Source of the DNA: an uncultured Sphingobacteriaceae bacterium
Lineage (GTDB): Bacteria > Bacteroidota > Bacteroidia > Sphingobacteriales > Sphingobacteriaceae
Assembly (NCBI GenBank): GCA_937875035.1
Contig: CALNCF010000107.1
Span: forward strand, 1-6,903
Reading direction: 5' to 3'
DNA length: 6,903 nt
Part shown: positions 5,559 to 6,903 of the stretch, piece by piece
Layout: each line of letters starts with the position of its first letter
Numbering within the stretch: position 1 is the first letter of the stretch
Position numbers and translations under genes: made by a program
Notes under the pieces: model-generated
The model's input: only the letters and a program-made list of their open reading frames with translations
What the model was told of the DNA's origin: nothing
Database searches by the model: none

Positions 5559-6761
5559 CTATTTGAAAATTTGCTTATAAATTTGGGACGCAAACTTAAA
5601 TGCTAATAACGGTGGAACAGCATTACCAACTTGTGTAAACTGTCTTGCTGAAGGACCTATGAATACATAATCGTCAGGGAAACTTTGAAGTCTTGCGCTC
5701 TCTCTCACAGAAATAGTTCTAGGTGAATAAGGGTGCAAATGAGAACGTCCTCCACCTTTGGTGCCTCCTGCTATCACAGTTTTACTTGGTAGAAGAGGAT
5801 TTAACCTATCAACTCTCCCTAAATGATCACGTTGACCATAATTTAATTCCATATAACGTATTACTGATTGTGCGGTATGTTCACGAGTTATATGATTTTC
5901 ATGATTCAAAATAGGTTTTTCAAAAACATTGAAACAAGGAGTTTGAGCTATATCAATATTTGGCAATTCAAATTGTTTTTTACCTCTACTACCTACGATA
6001 ATAAGTCTTAATCGTTTTTGAGGAACCCCATAATCGGCAGCGTTTACAACTTGTGGTGGTGTTATTTTGTAACCCAATTTTTTTAATGGTTCCAACGAAT
6101 TAGCTAGACCTTTCCCTTTATCAATTTCGTATAATCCAGGTACATTTTCTATGAGAAATACTTTAGGCTTAAATTGAGTAATAAACCAAATATAATCATC
6201 AAGCAAATTGCCTTTGTCCTTGTCTTCAAATCCTTTTCGCTTGAAGTTGTCATCCTTTTTTGCAAATCGTTGATTCGATGCAATACTAAATGGTTGACAT
6301 GGGGGACCTCCATGGAAGACACCATTAAAAGGAGATTTTATACCTAATTTTTTCTTTAGAACCCCTGCTATAATTTCTCGATCTTTTAGATCTCCAGAAT
6401 AAGTGGGTGGACCTATTATAAGTTGATTAGGAAAGTTATACTGTAAAGTTTCACAAAACAGTTCATTTATTTCTACCGATGCTAAATTTTGAAAACCTGC
6501 ATATTCGAAACCTATATCAAGCCCTCCCGCACCTGAGAAAAAACTGATAGTAGGAACACCGTGATGAATCTGTTTATGCTCTTCAATACCTTTATATGGT
6601 ATATTGTTTGTTGAGAAGTTACTGTTATCCTTGTAACGCAAATTATCATATGTTAATCCTAGTTTCTGTAGCTCCAGATTCAGGTCTAAGTCCTTGTTGA
6701 GGCATTTTTTTAGAAGTGCATTTTGTTCTTTTAATGTTAATTTTTCCTTCACTTGTATCAT
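5559..6761 (-). CDS. DNA (cytosine-5-)-methyltransferase, Type II R-M
   Basis: This 400-aa C5-cytosine methyltransferase transfers a methyl group from S-adenosylmethionine to carbon 5 of cytosine in a specific DNA site. Motifs appear in canonical order: I (SFFSGAGGLDIGFEYAGF, 73-90), IV with catalytic Cys155 (GGPPCQPFS), VI (LIENVPG, 203-209), VIII (QKRLRL, 248-253), the target-recognition region (about 261-345), IX (RESARLQSFPDDY, 353-365) and X (QVGNAVPP, 377-384). All key residues are intact, so the enzyme should be active. The first about 70 residues before motif I are an extension (KLTLKEQNALLKKCL) of unknown role. The start codon overlaps the HNH gene stop by ATGA, indicating one transcript and a restriction-modification pairing. 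The recognition site cannot be predicted. Confidence 0.95.
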   Translation of the reverse strand: MIQVKEKLTLKEQNALLKKCLNKDLDLNLELQKLGLTYDNLRYKDNSNFSTNNIPYKGIEEHKQIHHGVPTISFFSGAGGLDIGFEYAGFQNLASVEINELFCETLQYNFPNQLIIGPPTYSGDLKDREIIAGVLKKKLGIKSPFNGVFHGGPPCQPFSIASNQRFAKKDDNFKRKGFEDKDKGNLLDDYIWFITQFKPKVFLIENVPGLYEIDKGKGLANSLEPLKKLGYKITPPQVVNAADYGVPQKRLRLIIVGSRGKKQFELPNIDIAQTPCFNVFEKPILNHENHITREHTAQSVIRYMELNYGQRDHLGRVDRLNPLLPSKTVIAGGTKGGGRSHLHPYSPRTISVRESARLQSFPDDYVFIGPSARQFTQVGNAVPPLLAFKFASQIYKQIFK

Positions 6762-6903
6762 AATATTATACTTCCCTTTGCTTGATTGTATACTTCTTTT
6801 GCCTCTACCCGACTACGAAAATCTTCTATTTTATACTTGTTTAACCAGTTCTTGTAATATGTGTGAACACTTTTGTGACAATTTGGACACAGAGCTACAA
6901 CAT
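6758..6903 (-). CDS. HNH endonuclease C-terminus, likely Type II restriction enzyme (partial)
   Basis: Reading the minus strand from the window end gives 47 codons plus TGA: VVALCPNCHKSVH, then YYKNWLNKYK, ending AKGSIIL. The VVALCPNCHKSVH segment is the classic second half of an HNH nuclease beta-beta-alpha-metal fold, with two zinc-type cysteines and the metal-binding His/Asn pattern. The N-terminal part, including any DNA-recognition domain and the first HNH histidines, is beyond the window. The stop overlaps the methyltransferase start (ATGA, 6758-6761), so the two genes are tightly coupled. This placement points to the restriction enzyme cognate to the methyltransferase. A stand-alone McrA-like modified-DNA nuclease is less likely. 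Confidence 0.8.
   Translation of the reverse strand, partial: VVALCPNCHKSVHTYYKNWLNKYKIEDFRSRVEAKEVYNQAKGSIIL

Overview
The window looks like a Bacteroidota chromosome, probably a Chitinophaga-like member of the Chitinophagaceae. Three observations support this: there are no clear Shine-Dalgarno sites, a TAnnTTTG-type -7 element lies in front of the histidine kinase, and a lipoprotein carries a CKKDESE export-type signal. The lineage is an inference from style, not from a database match.

The left part (1 to about 3640) is GC-rich; a hand count of 2461-2520 gives 37 G/C in 60. It holds ordinary genes:
- the 3' end of a GH25 lysozyme-like gene (+);
- a two-gene minus-strand operon of an unrecognised 115-aa protein and a SemiSWEET sugar transporter, joined by an ATGA overlap;
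- a small disordered basic protein (-) followed by a clear intrinsic terminator;
- a 74-aa DUF3820 protein (-);
- a divergent membrane histidine kinase (+) split by a one-base frameshift near 2225;
- a surface-type lipoprotein (+) whose 3' end contains a run of nine G.

The right part (about 3655 to 6903) is sharply AT-rich; 4921-4980 has 13 G/C in 60. It reads as a horizontally acquired defence cassette, entirely on the minus strand. In transcription order it contains:
- the tail of an HNH endonuclease, cut by the window edge and too short to show as a long ORF;
- a complete C5-cytosine DNA methyltransferase overlapping it by ATGA;
- an AAA/ABC-type ATPase after a 78-bp gap;
- a DUF4276 TOPRIM-like protein 7 bp further on.

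The first two genes make a credible Type II restriction-modification pair. The last two resemble a split OLD-type ATPase/TOPRIM nuclease module, analogous in layout to PARIS (AriA/AriB) and AbiL. The most interesting possibility is that all four genes form one composite anti-phage unit.

No tRNA, rRNA, CRISPR array or transposase is visible. No stretch over 300 bases lacks a gene. The longest gap is 1357-1506, about 150 bp, in which I see nothing convincing.
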